Below the pieces are notes generated by a model. The model worked only from the letters and a program-made list of their open reading frames with translations. It was not told the DNA's origin and ran no database searches. Made by a program: the position numbers and the translations under genes. This document shows positions 54,651 through 63,738 of a stretch of 64,000 bases of DNA, in pieces; the first letter of the stretch is position 1, and every line of letters starts with the position of its first letter. The stretch covers positions 699,769 to 763,768 of the forward strand of contig OY282457.1 in NCBI GenBank assembly GCA_958296235.1. The letters run 5' to 3'. Origin of the DNA: an uncultured Candidatus Binatia bacterium. GTDB taxonomy: Bacteria > Desulfobacterota > Binatia > Bin18.

Positions 54651-55208
54651 ATGAACCGGCGCGCTCGTTCAAGACTGCTCAGCGTGCCTGTCCTGTGTCT
54701 CTGGTGCGTCGTGCTGCCGGGCTGCCTGCCCGAAGCCGTCAGCGTCCAGGACGACCTGACGGCGTATATGGACCAGGCCCGTTTATGGGCGGCGACCGAG
54801 GCAAAAATCAACAACGCGATTGCAAGCGCCAGAAAAGACCAGTTTGTTCATGACGACTTTGTGCTGGAAACCATGCGCCCGGCGGTCGGGGTCGCCCGGG
54901 AGTATGTTGTCGAATTGGAGCGCTATGAACCAAAGTCTCCGGCCCTGGCGCAGGTCCATCAAGGCTATATCGAATCCTGGCGCGCCCATGAGTTTGCTCT
55001 GGTGTCGGTCGTTGATGCCGTTGAACGCCAGGATTATGTTCAGCTTTCACGGGCGAATGATGAGTTGTTGGAGGCACAGCGCTCGGTTTCGGACGTTCTT
55101 GCCGCTCTTGCGCGGCTGCTGCGTGAGGCTGGCCTGGCCCCGGACACGCCGACCGGACGGCCTCTCACACCCCCCCGTGAGGGGTTCAGCATTGACCCTT
55201 CTGCCTAG
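54651..55208 (+). CDS. Lipoprotein of unknown function, helical
   Basis: 185 residues. A lipoprotein signal (LLSVPVLCLWCVVLPGC, C26 or so) is followed by an all-helical domain rich in Glu/Asp/Arg (YMDQARLWAATEAKINNAIA, LVSVVDAVERQDYVQLSRANDELLEAQRSVSDVLAALARLLREAG) and a Pro-rich tail. No family recognised. The ATG at 54651 was chosen because it gives the lipobox; the longer GTG start at 54585 would not. It lies 43 bases after the DUF4340 gene and so belongs to the ABC operon. A periplasmic or outer-membrane lipoprotein partner is plausible. Confidence 0.7.
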   Translation: MNRRARSRLLSVPVLCLWCVVLPGCLPEAVSVQDDLTAYMDQARLWAATEAKINNAIASARKDQFVHDDFVLETMRPAVGVAREYVVELERYEPKSPALAQVHQGYIESWRAHEFALVSVVDAVERQDYVQLSRANDELLEAQRSVSDVLAALARLLREAGLAPDTPTGRPLTPPREGFSIDPSA

Positions 55209-55385
55209 AGATACCGCCTTCAGGACGGCAACATCAGAGCACGGCAAAAGACCTGGCAGCTCCTCCCCTTCCGCAGTAGTAGAAAAAAACCTGCCGTTGA
55301 GCTATTGATCCTTATCCCCACGCTCCATATGACAGTGGGAGGAAATTTCACCCAGGGCAGAGGTTCTCGAAAGGAGGCTTGTATT

Positions 55386-56684
55386 ATGAAGCTGAAAGCA
55401 TATTTTTCCGCCGCGCTCGTATGCGCGGCAGTGGGGGGCTGGGTCGTCCCGGCCGCCGCTAACTTCCCCCAACCGGGGGACGTTGTCGATAAGAGCAATA
55501 TGGCCGAGGCGGCGGATGTCCTCAATCCCACGGCAAACTGGATGCTCAACCAGGGCATGAGCATGAAGGTCATTGAGTACCGCAAGTATGAATGGCCCAG
55601 GGCGTACGCAGAGGCCACAGAAAAATTTGCCGGCCAGGTGCAGTTGTCAGAAGATGGTCGGCAGATGTTCAACTACGTCGCTGGGTGTCCGTTTCCCAGC
55701 ATCGACGTCAACGACCCCCTCGCCGGTGCCAAGGCCATGTGGAACCACGAGTACTTTCCTGATTTTACGGACAACGTGGGCTGTCCCTGGATTCTCGAAC
55801 TGGTGAACTACAAGGGCGAGATGGAGCGCTTTTATGCCTCGCACTTCTGGCGGCGTATGAAGTGGGAAGGCCGGCTGCACATGGACCCGAAGCCGATCGC
55901 GCCGTTTAACCCACAGATTACTTATACCGAGCAATGGGGGCCACTATACGCCCCGAACGATCTGAAGGGCGCGGGCGTGCTGAACTTCCGGTATACCCCG
56001 CTCGAAAATCCGGATGACTCGTATATGTATCTGCCTGAGCTGCGCCGTGTGCGTCGTATCAGCGTGGCGAACCGCTCGGACGCCTTCTGGGGCACGGACA
56101 TCGATATCGACTCGATTTGGGGCTTCAACGCCAAGCCTGGATACTGGACCTGGCGCGTCTTGGCCGAGAAAGAGACCCTCATGGCTGCCCACTCAGGCCA
56201 TTACCAGAATCGAGAAGTCTGGGCTGCTGCACCGGACGGTCGCTCCGGTGCGACCGCCTTTCTCTGGTCGGACACAGTGCAGTGGGAACGCCGGCCGGTA
56301 TGGGTCGTCGAAGGCATCCCGACCGGGTATAACCAGTATGCCTACTCCAAACGGGTTATCTACCTCGACAAAGAGTATTTCAACACCTCATGGTCAGAGA
56401 CGTATGACCAGGGTGGTGAGATCTGGAAAACCTGGACTCAGCTCATGAACATCTCGAAGAAGCCCTCAGACAAGTATATTGCCGCGGACTACGACGAGGA
56501 ACAGGTCTTTACCCACAACGGGCAGGTGGTCGATATGCAGATTACCCATAGCTCCAAGTGGGACTGCCCTCCAGGCTATGACGAGTACTACGTGCCGAAG
56601 TATGACTGGTACTTCAATACCGCCAAGGAGTGGAACACGCCTGAGGCGTTCACCGTGAATTTTCTGATCCAGAGCGCCCGCTAA
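55386..56684 (+). CDS. DUF1329 periplasmic protein, copy 2
   Basis: 432 residues. Signal peptide (YFSAALVCAAVGGWVVPAAA, cleaved near 25) then a DUF1329 domain similar to copy 1: AYAEATEKFAGQVQLSEDGRQMF, CPFPSIDVNDP, DDSYMYLPELRRVRRISVANRSDAFWGTDIDIDS, EGIPTGYNQYAYSKRVIYLD. The DNA is also highly similar in the central block (49602-49687 vs 56010-56095). The ATG at 55386 follows AAAGGAGG. It precedes the YCF48 gene and ends at a strong bidirectional terminator. Confidence 0.9.
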   Translation: MKLKAYFSAALVCAAVGGWVVPAAANFPQPGDVVDKSNMAEAADVLNPTANWMLNQGMSMKVIEYRKYEWPRAYAEATEKFAGQVQLSEDGRQMFNYVAGCPFPSIDVNDPLAGAKAMWNHEYFPDFTDNVGCPWILELVNYKGEMERFYASHFWRRMKWEGRLHMDPKPIAPFNPQITYTEQWGPLYAPNDLKGAGVLNFRYTPLENPDDSYMYLPELRRVRRISVANRSDAFWGTDIDIDSIWGFNAKPGYWTWRVLAEKETLMAAHSGHYQNREVWAAAPDGRSGATAFLWSDTVQWERRPVWVVEGIPTGYNQYAYSKRVIYLDKEYFNTSWSETYDQGGEIWKTWTQLMNISKKPSDKYIAADYDEEQVFTHNGQVVDMQITHSSKWDCPPGYDEYYVPKYDWYFNTAKEWNTPEAFTVNFLIQSAR

Positions 56685-56716
56685 ACGTCACAGCCCCCTG
56701 CCCTGCTGTGATGAAG

Positions 56717-56755
56717 AAAATCCCCCGTACAACCCTGTACGGGGGATTTTTATTT
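56717..56755. terminator. Strong intrinsic terminator after DUF1329 copy 2
   Basis: AAAATCCCCCGTAC, loop AACCCT, GTACGGGGGATTTT, then T-rich DNA. The stem has 14 base pairs and poly-A and poly-T ends on both sides, so it can act on either strand. It separates DUF1329 copy 2 from the YCF48 gene. Confidence 0.9.
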
Positions 56756-56924
56756 TGATAAGAGGAACCTTCATTCTGAGGAGGGAAGCGACGGCAAGGT
56801 CAAGATTTCATACCCCATCGTCCCTTGACTTTTGTCGGAAAAAAATGCAAAGGACGGAAGGCACGAAATCTTGTTGGGGAAGCTTAGTGCAAGTCGTCCA
56901 CACCAAAAGGGAGGTCACTACGTT

Positions 56925-58061
56925 ATGAATACTGAGAGGGCCGGCTTGGCCCGGAGATGCACCAGCCTTTTCGCCTCGCTGTTTACCGCTGCGACCCTAC
57001 TCGGTTTGGCGGGCTGCCACGGAGAGCAGCCAACCGCCTGGAGCACATCGCTGCTGGCGCGGACCGACAAATTTTTTGGTGCCGCCCACGTCACGGGCGA
57101 CACCTTTGTGGCCGTAGGCTACGCCGGCCGCATATTGCGGAGTGAGGATGCAGGCAAAACCTGGGCAGATGTTGACAGCGGCGTGTCCTGGACGCTCAAC
57201 AACGTCAACTTCGCCGGCGAGCATGGCTGGGCAGTCGGCCATAATGGAGCCGTCATCCACTCCCGGGACAGCGGCAAAACCTGGACAGCGCAAACCGCGG
57301 ACACGGACAAGACCCTGATGGCGGTCTCCTTTGTTGACCAACTGCACGGCTGGGTGTGTGGCGATGAATCAACCTGGATGTGGACCGACAACGGTGGAGA
57401 GACCTGGAACGTCGAGCGCATGGACGTGGCTCAGATCGGCTTGTCCGAGTTCACCAGTCTCGCCGTGCCTGACATCATCTATTACAGCGTACAGTTTCTG
57501 GACAAAAACACCGGCTGGATGGTGGGTGAATACGGCAATGTCCGCTACACCACAGACGGTGGCAAAACCTGGGGGTCACAGCACGGGAGTTTGCTTGATG
57601 AACTCGTTGAGCAGGGGGGCGTGCGGGACGTCATGGTGATGGGCGCGTTTTTTAAGGTGCACTTCAGCGATCCCAATAATGGGGTGATGGTCGGCGCTGG
57701 TGGGGCGGTTGCAAAAACCAGTGACGGCGGTCAGGCCTGGACCTGGGTGGCGCGTGAGGGTAGCAATGCGGATGTTCCGGCGCTGCATCTCTACGATATT
57801 GATACGCCGGGCGAGAATGGTCGTCTCGTCCTCGCCGGCATGAATGCGGTCGTGCTTGATACCACCGACGGCGGAACCAACTGGGGCCCGACCAAGACAC
57901 CGGAAGGCGTATACACCTGGATCAATTCGGTTGCCTTTGGAGAAAACGGCAAGGGCGTTCTGGTGGGCGGGAAAGGCACCATTATGATCACCAGCGATGG
58001 CGGCAAGAGTTGGGAGATGGTTGAGCAGGAAATAACCGAGGAGCCGGCTGACGCGCATTAG
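56925..58061 (+). CDS. YCF48/HCF136-like seven-bladed beta-propeller lipoprotein
   Basis: 378 residues. A lipoprotein signal (FTAATLLGLAGCHG, lipobox L-A-G-C) is followed by seven repeats of the BNR/Ycf48 type, each ending G-x-x-x-x-x-x-x-D-x-G-K/Q-x-W (for example ILRSEDAGKTW, VIHSRDSGKTW, VRYTTDGGKTW, IMITSDGGKSW). Seven blades make a full propeller. In plants and cyanobacteria the relative assists photosystem II assembly; in heterotrophs it is linked to MMPL transporters and DUF1329/DUF1302 genes, and its role there is unknown. GGGAGG is upstream of the ATG at 56925. MMPL copy 2 follows after 63 bases. Confidence 0.9.
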   Translation: MNTERAGLARRCTSLFASLFTAATLLGLAGCHGEQPTAWSTSLLARTDKFFGAAHVTGDTFVAVGYAGRILRSEDAGKTWADVDSGVSWTLNNVNFAGEHGWAVGHNGAVIHSRDSGKTWTAQTADTDKTLMAVSFVDQLHGWVCGDESTWMWTDNGGETWNVERMDVAQIGLSEFTSLAVPDIIYYSVQFLDKNTGWMVGEYGNVRYTTDGGKTWGSQHGSLLDELVEQGGVRDVMVMGAFFKVHFSDPNNGVMVGAGGAVAKTSDGGQAWTWVAREGSNADVPALHLYDIDTPGENGRLVLAGMNAVVLDTTDGGTNWGPTKTPEGVYTWINSVAFGENGKGVLVGGKGTIMITSDGGKSWEMVEQEITEEPADAH

Positions 58062-58124
58062 TCCGGCGTCTGAGCGCCTGCTCAGCATCACGCAGAGTGA
58101 AAAATCATCAAAAAGGAGAGAACC

Positions 58125-60518
58125 GTGGCTGACAAGAAGAAGTTGCCGACTATCGAAGAGCTCGAAGCGCATTCCAGAGACCGCGCCGCTCTCTATCGTT
58201 TGGGAGAAGGCCTGATCCGGAATCGCTTTCTGATCACGCTCGGGGTATTGCTTGTAACCGGTTTCATGGCCTGGCAGGCGTTATCGATTGAAATGTCTAC
58301 CAGCTTTAACGACCTGCTTCCGTACCGTCATCCGTTCGTCCGGGTGCATTTCCGCTTTGCTGATCAATTCGGCGGGGCGAATAACGTCAACGTGATGCTG
58401 AAAGTGGAGAAGGGCGACGTCTTTTCAGTCGGTGCGATGCGAAAAATCTACGATATGACGCAGGCCATGGACCGCGTCACCGGGGTAAACCACGACCAGA
58501 TTGAGTCGGTCGGTCATCGCACGACACGCTATCTCACGGTGTCAGGCGGGACGATAGCCACCCCCCCGGTCATGCGTCGTCCACCCAAGTCAGACCGAGA
58601 AGTCGATGAGATCAAGGAAATTTGCTATAACACCGAAACCATCTATGGCCAGCTGGTCGCCCTGAACGGTCAGGCCCTCCTGCTGAAAGCCAATTTCATT
58701 GAGGGCAAGCTCGACTATAAGACCGTCTTTGAGCAGATCCGCCGGACCGTCAAAGAACCCTTTGAGACCGCTGAGGAGACGATCTGGGTGGCTGGCGAGC
58801 CCCAGCTCTACGGCTGGATATACTACTACGCGAACGAGGTGTTTTACATTTTCCTGGCCGCGACGGTGGTGTGCTGGATCTTGCTCTACCTCTACTTCCA
58901 CGATTGGCGCGGAGCACTGCGCCCGACCATCACCGGCATTGTGTCGGCTTTTTGGGGTCTGGGTATTCAGGCCATGATGGGCTTCTCCATGGACCCGCTT
59001 GCCCTGGTGATTCCCTTCTTTGTCACGGCCCGAGCCGTGAGTCACTCGGTGCAGATGCACGAGCGCTATTACGAGGAATACCGCAAGTGGCAGTGGAATA
59101 AAGAAAAGGCGATTGTCGCCGCGTTTGCCGAATTATTCGTGCCAACCCTGAGCGGGATTATTACCGACTCGTTGGGCATGCTCGTCATCGTGGTTGTGCC
59201 GGTGGTCATCCTGCAAAAGATCGCCATCTCGGCTTCGATCTGGGTCGCCTCGGTTGCGATCAGCGAACTGCTCATGAACCCGGTGGTGTACTACTACCTC
59301 AAAGCGCCCGAACCGGAAAAGGTCATGCAGCGCGAGGAAGGCTGGCTCCAACGTTTTGCTGACCGCTGCGCAGCCTGGATCACGACTCCCAAAAACGCCA
59401 AGATGATTGTTATTTTCTGGGTCGCGTCCTTTCTGGTTGCCCTGACCCAGATTCGGCACCTCACCATCGGCGATCCAACCGCGGCCACGCCGCTATTGCA
59501 TCTGGAGTCTCCGTATAATCAGGCCCATATCGAGATTCAAAAGTACTTTGGTGGGATTGAACCGCTCATCATTGTGGTCGAGGGGCGTGACAAAGAAGTA
59601 CTCAAGAACCCTGATTTATTGCGCCAACTCGAAAAATTCCAGCGTCATATGGAGCGCGATAAAGATATCGGCTACAGCTTCTCGCTGGCTGACATCATTC
59701 AAGCCATTAATATGACTTTCTATGATATGCAGCCACGCTGGGGCTCCATCCCGGCCAGTGCCCGGCGGGTGAGTTCGCTCTTCTTTTACTATTTTGCCGG
59801 CACACCGCCCGGCGAGTCGTCGAAATTCCTCGACCCGAGCTATACGGTCTCGCGGGTGACGTTCTACTGCTCCAATCACCAGGGGGATAATATCGCCCGG
59901 ATTATTCAGGAAGCGCGAAAATTCGTTGCTGACAACCCGCTGCCCAATGCGGACTGGCGTCTGGCCGGTGGTTTGATCGGGGTGACAGCCGCAGCGAATG
60001 AAGAGATTATCAAAAACAACCTGTATATGCACGGCCTGGGCTTCGGGACGATCTTCCTGATCGTGATGTTTACCTACCGTTCCCCGGTCGCCGCAATCGT
60101 GATGATGATCGGCCTGTTTCTGGCCGACGGCGTTGTAAACGCGTATATGGGTGTCCGTAATATCGGTATCAACTTGCAGTCTCTGCCGGTGGTGACCGTC
60201 GGGGTTGGATTTGGCATTGACTACGCCTTATACATCGTCAGTCGAGCGGTGGAAGAATACGACGGCGATATTAACGACGCAGTCCGGTTAGGGCTCTCGA
60301 CCGCGGGGAAAGCGGTTGCCTTCACCGCGGCAACCCTGATCACGGCGACGGTTCTGTGGGCGTTCTCGAACATCCGTTTCTGCTCGGAAATGGGCCTGCT
60401 GTTGGCATTGTGGATGGGCATCAGCTTCCTTGGCGCCTGTACCTTTGTGCCGGCGGCATTGGTGCTCTGGCATCCGAAGTTCTTTGTTCGTGCTGCCAGA
60501 GAAGGTATTATTGCCTAA
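58125..60518 (+). CDS. MMPL/RND family transporter, copy 2
   Basis: 797 residues with the same 12-TM layout as copy 1. N-terminal helix at about 36-52, periplasmic loop to about 225, then ARAVSHSVQMHERYYEEYRKW near 310 and TVGVGFGIDYALYIVSRAVEEY near 695. The two copies are roughly half identical and differ mostly in the periplasmic loops, which suggests different cargo or partner contacts. The GTG start at 58125 is supported by AAAAGGAGAG. It follows the YCF48 gene by 63 bases and is ended by a perfect terminator. Confidence 0.9.
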   Translation: MADKKKLPTIEELEAHSRDRAALYRLGEGLIRNRFLITLGVLLVTGFMAWQALSIEMSTSFNDLLPYRHPFVRVHFRFADQFGGANNVNVMLKVEKGDVFSVGAMRKIYDMTQAMDRVTGVNHDQIESVGHRTTRYLTVSGGTIATPPVMRRPPKSDREVDEIKEICYNTETIYGQLVALNGQALLLKANFIEGKLDYKTVFEQIRRTVKEPFETAEETIWVAGEPQLYGWIYYYANEVFYIFLAATVVCWILLYLYFHDWRGALRPTITGIVSAFWGLGIQAMMGFSMDPLALVIPFFVTARAVSHSVQMHERYYEEYRKWQWNKEKAIVAAFAELFVPTLSGIITDSLGMLVIVVVPVVILQKIAISASIWVASVAISELLMNPVVYYYLKAPEPEKVMQREEGWLQRFADRCAAWITTPKNAKMIVIFWVASFLVALTQIRHLTIGDPTAATPLLHLESPYNQAHIEIQKYFGGIEPLIIVVEGRDKEVLKNPDLLRQLEKFQRHMERDKDIGYSFSLADIIQAINMTFYDMQPRWGSIPASARRVSSLFFYYFAGTPPGESSKFLDPSYTVSRVTFYCSNHQGDNIARIIQEARKFVADNPLPNADWRLAGGLIGVTAAANEEIIKNNLYMHGLGFGTIFLIVMFTYRSPVAAIVMMIGLFLADGVVNAYMGVRNIGINLQSLPVVTVGVGFGIDYALYIVSRAVEEYDGDINDAVRLGLSTAGKAVAFTAATLITATVLWAFSNIRFCSEMGLLLALWMGISFLGACTFVPAALVLWHPKFFVRAAREGIIA

Positions 60519-60545
60519 AACCTCTCTCCCTTCTTATCTGAAGGC

Positions 60546-60580
60546 AAAAGAGGCAGCCTCATGAGGCTGCCTCTTTTTTT
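60546..60580 (+). terminator. Intrinsic terminator after MMPL copy 2
   Basis: AGGCAGCCTC and GAGGCTGCCT form a perfect palindrome extended by AAAAG / CTTTT, then a run of seven Ts. It lies 28 bases after the stop codon. Confidence 0.92.
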
Positions 60581-60754
60581 GTCCAAAGACGGCGGAGAAG
60601 AACTGATGAGTATAGTAGTAGCCCCCTCATCGTCGGGACCAGTCGGACGGGGCGTCTATTCGGGGGAACAGGCCGGTGGGGAGAGGCGCGCAGTTGGCAA
60701 TAACCACGCGCGAGTCATTGATGAGATGGGCGGCGAGGGGGCAATCTGGAGAAT

Positions 60755-60769
60755 AAAGCGAAACGCTTT
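60755..60769 (-). terminator. Small hairpin downstream of the minus-strand lipoprotein gene
   Basis: AAAGCG-TTT-CGCTTT on the minus strand, two bases after the lipoprotein stop, followed by ATTCTCC. Weak. The rest of the 252-base gap (60519-60770) holds only the MMPL terminator and no recognisable gene. Confidence 0.35.
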
Positions 60770-60770
60770 A

Positions 60771-61055
60771 CTACTGATCTTCCAGGTCTTCACCACCCTT
60801 TTGCATCGCCCCTTCAGGGTTTGTCAACAGCGACTCACCAAGGGCTTTCGGGTTCGCAGCCAATCCGGGTTCTTGGCTATCCTTACTGGCTTGCTTGTAC
60901 TGGTCAACCAAAGACGGTTTGGGCTCAGCATCCTTGACTTCATCGATTGGTGGAGCGCCGAGTTCACACCCGCCCAGCACAACAATCGATCCAATTCCAC
61001 ACGCGACAAGCCCGTGCCGCAGCCATTTACTGTAACGAGAAAAAATATCTTGCAT
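60771..61055 (-). CDS. Small lipoprotein
   Basis: 94 residues. MQDIFSRYSKWLRHGLVACGIGSIVVLGGCELG carries a lipobox L-G-G-C (C30), and the short mature part is polar and disordered (KPSLVDQYKQASKDSQEPG). It is the only minus-strand gene in this 18-kb block, and its 3' end faces MMPL copy 2. No family recognised. Start at the ATG 61053-61055, weak ribosome site; an extra ten-residue extension with a non-ATG start is also possible. Confidence 0.6.
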   Translation of the reverse strand: MQDIFSRYSKWLRHGLVACGIGSIVVLGGCELGAPPIDEVKDAEPKPSLVDQYKQASKDSQEPGLAANPKALGESLLTNPEGAMQKGGEDLEDQ

Positions 61056-61296
61056 GGAGCGGTCTATTAAAGAAAGCCGTCGCATTTGTCAAGAGCGGAA
61101 ACACAGGGAAGTGCCGCCTTGGGCCGTTGCAAAATATAAAGAATAACGCTAGAAGCAGCCTGGAATACCAAATCATCTTTTGTACGCCGAATTGCACTAG
61201 GGATTTATGGGGAAAGGGGGTGACCTGCTGCAACCAGTGGAAACAGAGCGTGAACAAGGTAGGGAGGATAATTCTTTGTTACAGGAGGGAGAGTTT

Positions 61297-63597
61297 ATGA
61301 CCAAACACAACAGGAAACAGCGCTCGGGCCTGCGAGGACTAGTGGCCGGGTTAGCCATCGTAGCGGGGCTCGTGTGGCTGACGAACCCCGCGCAAGCGGT
61401 GGTCCGAGTGGGCGACTCAGAGATTCAAGTCGTGTACGAGATGCAGCACTCATTTCAGTTTGACGGCAGCCCCGGCGATAACTTCGAGTGGGTGCAGTGG
61501 CGCAACGAGATGCGCGTGGAGTACGAGTATCAAGATTTAGTGTCAACCGAAGGTGGGTTGTTCGGTAAGAACATCAAAATCCCAGGGGTCCGTCGCGCCG
61601 ACTTCTCCTTCATGTATCGGGGTCGCTATGACCCGGTCTACGCGGTACGCGACAAGTATGACGACATGTATCCCCACCGCGTCAAGCAGTTCAAGTCCTT
61701 TTCATTTCCCGAGAACGGGTTTCGAGAAATGAACCTGGATGTGGACTTCGGGGATGTGATGGGCCATCGGCTGTCGATGAAGCTGGGCAAACAGCAGATC
61801 GTGTGGGGAGAATCCGACCTGTTCCGCTCCATTGACATTGCCAACCCGCTACGGCTGGACCAGAACCAGGCCGTGGGCGAAGCCTTTGAGGACTTTCGGA
61901 CACCCATCTGGGCTATCAAGTTCCTGTATGACATCGGCAACGTCGGAACGTTTCTGTCCAACGTCGGTCTGGAGTTCTTCTACACGCCCCGCTGGCGACC
62001 CATCACCCAACACCTGGTGTTGGAAGGTGGCTGGGGTGGCTTGCGTTACGATGACCCGAACTTCATTGGCGATCCGAGCGACTATTTTGAGTCGCCGACC
62101 TCACCAGGCGTGTTGACCACCAAGGGCGTACCCTGGGCACCCTATCGTGACTACGCCCGGATTCGCCATCCGTGGTCGTTGTTCCGGGTCGGACGCAACT
62201 TGGGGAATATGGCCCCCGACAGTGGTTGTAATCCCGATGTCCCCTGTACGGACGACGCTGCCGGTCGGAACGGCAACTTCTTGTACCGGATTGGGGGCGG
62301 TCGCCACACCCACCATATTCGCGGCACGAAGTGGAAAAACAGTATGGTCGGCGTGCGGATGATGGGGAAGGCATTCGACAATTTCGACTTCACCTTGAAT
62401 TATATGTTCAAGCGCACAGACCCGGCCGCTGTGTTTGACCTGCCGTCCTTCTTTGGTAGGGACCACGACGACGGCCTCGGCAGATTGGACCAGTACGGCC
62501 GGCGACTCGGCTCCTTCAGCAATACCCTGCTGGGTTCAGAGGGTGGATTTTATACATATAACCCGACCGACTCGGACGACACGTTGCACTTCCGCCGCGC
62601 CCTGGACCGGTGTTTCAAAGAGAACAAAGCCACGTTTTTCAGTGGGGTCGATTCGTATGGCTACAGCCAGGACGGCAACCGGAACAACGACCGGACTTCG
62701 ACGGCGTGCTTCGAGGTTGCCCACTGGATGCCGTGGACAAACGTGTTTGGCTTCACGGTCACCTATAACGACTTCGACTACACCGGTGCAGTATTCCGCC
62801 TGGAGCAGAGCTGGTCGACTAATGAGCCGCGTAACTACGGTGGCTCGAATGTCGGCGGTCGGTCTCAAGCACACTTTGATGCGAAGTTGCAGGCCGCCCG
62901 GGAGAACTATCTGGCCGGCCTGGATGACAACCCGGAATATGCCGCGGCGGTTGATCAATATGCTGCCGACAACGGGGTTGACCGTCGTGGCGCGGTATTC
63001 GGCGCAGAGGGCGTTGACCCGCTCATCACCGGCCCCCACCACGATACTGAGGGCAACCCCTGCGCACCGGGCGTGAACGTGTGCCCCGGCAAGAGGATCA
63101 ACGGCGATCGGATTAAGACTGGCACGTCTGTATGGCGGAGCATGATCGGCTTTGACCTGATTCAGTCCATTCAGTCCTTTCCGGGCATGGGCTGGACGCG
63201 TGGCCTGCCGGGCGGCATTGGCGACCAGGCAACCTTCTACACCTTCCAGGCCCTGACCACCTACCAGAACAACAACCGCACCGGGGGTGTCAACGCCTTC
63301 ACCAACGCGCCGCGAGACCGGCACCATCGGTTTAATCAGTTGTACACGTTTGGTCTGTCGGGCTTTTACTTCCGAGGCAAGCTGGAGCCGCTGTTTGCAT
63401 TCGCCTACTCCGTGAACGCCAAGCAGCCGCTGATTCTGGCCCAGACCTACTGGCATGGCTTGTTCTTCCGCAACCTTGACCTCTTTGCCGGCACGGTCAT
63501 GTATATGGGCAGTCGCAACGATGTCGATGGTACCTTGCTAAACCTGTGGGCCGATCGCGATCTGTTCTGGATTCGTCTCCAGTACTACCTGCTGTAA
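61297..63597 (+). CDS. DUF1302 outer-membrane protein
   Basis: 766 residues. Signal peptide cut after PAQA (about 34), then a beta-barrel-like body rich in aromatic residues and short amphipathic strands (NEMRVEYEYQD, RRADFSFMYRGRYD, HRLSMKLGKQQIVWGESDLFRSIDIANPLRLDQ) and a final LFWIRLQYYLL. DUF1302 proteins are predicted outer-membrane porin-like barrels that pair with DUF1329. Long loops contain Cys pairs (GCNPDVPCTDD, NPCAPGVNVCPGK), which could form disulphides. An AGGAGGGAG site precedes the ATG at 61297. It may be the outer-membrane entry or exit of the MMPL/DUF1329 system. Confidence 0.88.
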   Translation: MTKHNRKQRSGLRGLVAGLAIVAGLVWLTNPAQAVVRVGDSEIQVVYEMQHSFQFDGSPGDNFEWVQWRNEMRVEYEYQDLVSTEGGLFGKNIKIPGVRRADFSFMYRGRYDPVYAVRDKYDDMYPHRVKQFKSFSFPENGFREMNLDVDFGDVMGHRLSMKLGKQQIVWGESDLFRSIDIANPLRLDQNQAVGEAFEDFRTPIWAIKFLYDIGNVGTFLSNVGLEFFYTPRWRPITQHLVLEGGWGGLRYDDPNFIGDPSDYFESPTSPGVLTTKGVPWAPYRDYARIRHPWSLFRVGRNLGNMAPDSGCNPDVPCTDDAAGRNGNFLYRIGGGRHTHHIRGTKWKNSMVGVRMMGKAFDNFDFTLNYMFKRTDPAAVFDLPSFFGRDHDDGLGRLDQYGRRLGSFSNTLLGSEGGFYTYNPTDSDDTLHFRRALDRCFKENKATFFSGVDSYGYSQDGNRNNDRTSTACFEVAHWMPWTNVFGFTVTYNDFDYTGAVFRLEQSWSTNEPRNYGGSNVGGRSQAHFDAKLQAARENYLAGLDDNPEYAAAVDQYAADNGVDRRGAVFGAEGVDPLITGPHHDTEGNPCAPGVNVCPGKRINGDRIKTGTSVWRSMIGFDLIQSIQSFPGMGWTRGLPGGIGDQATFYTFQALTTYQNNNRTGGVNAFTNAPRDRHHRFNQLYTFGLSGFYFRGKLEPLFAFAYSVNAKQPLILAQTYWHGLFFRNLDLFAGTVMYMGSRNDVDGTLLNLWADRDLFWIRLQYYLL

Positions 63598-63641
63598 TAC
63601 CAACCGGAGAGGTGCAACGCCTCTCCTACAAACGCACTCTC

Positions 63642-63676
63642 AAAACGGGAGGTCTTTTTCAAGGGCCTCCCGTTTT
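63642..63676 (+). terminator. Terminator after the DUF1302 gene
   Basis: AAAACGGGAGG and CCTCCCGTTTT form an 11-bp stem around a 13-base loop, ending in TTTT. An extra small hairpin (GGAGAGG..CCTCTCC, 63606-63626) lies just before it. Confidence 0.8.
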
Positions 63677-63738
63677 GCATTCAGCCCGTGTCTGGACAGT
63701 CGCTTGACATTTCGACCTTCCCGACATTGTATGGGCGC

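Noticed and set aside
62536-63456. 306-codon minus-strand open frame
   Set aside because: Antisense to the DUF1302 gene, which has a signal peptide, ribosome site and terminator; the shadow frame has none.
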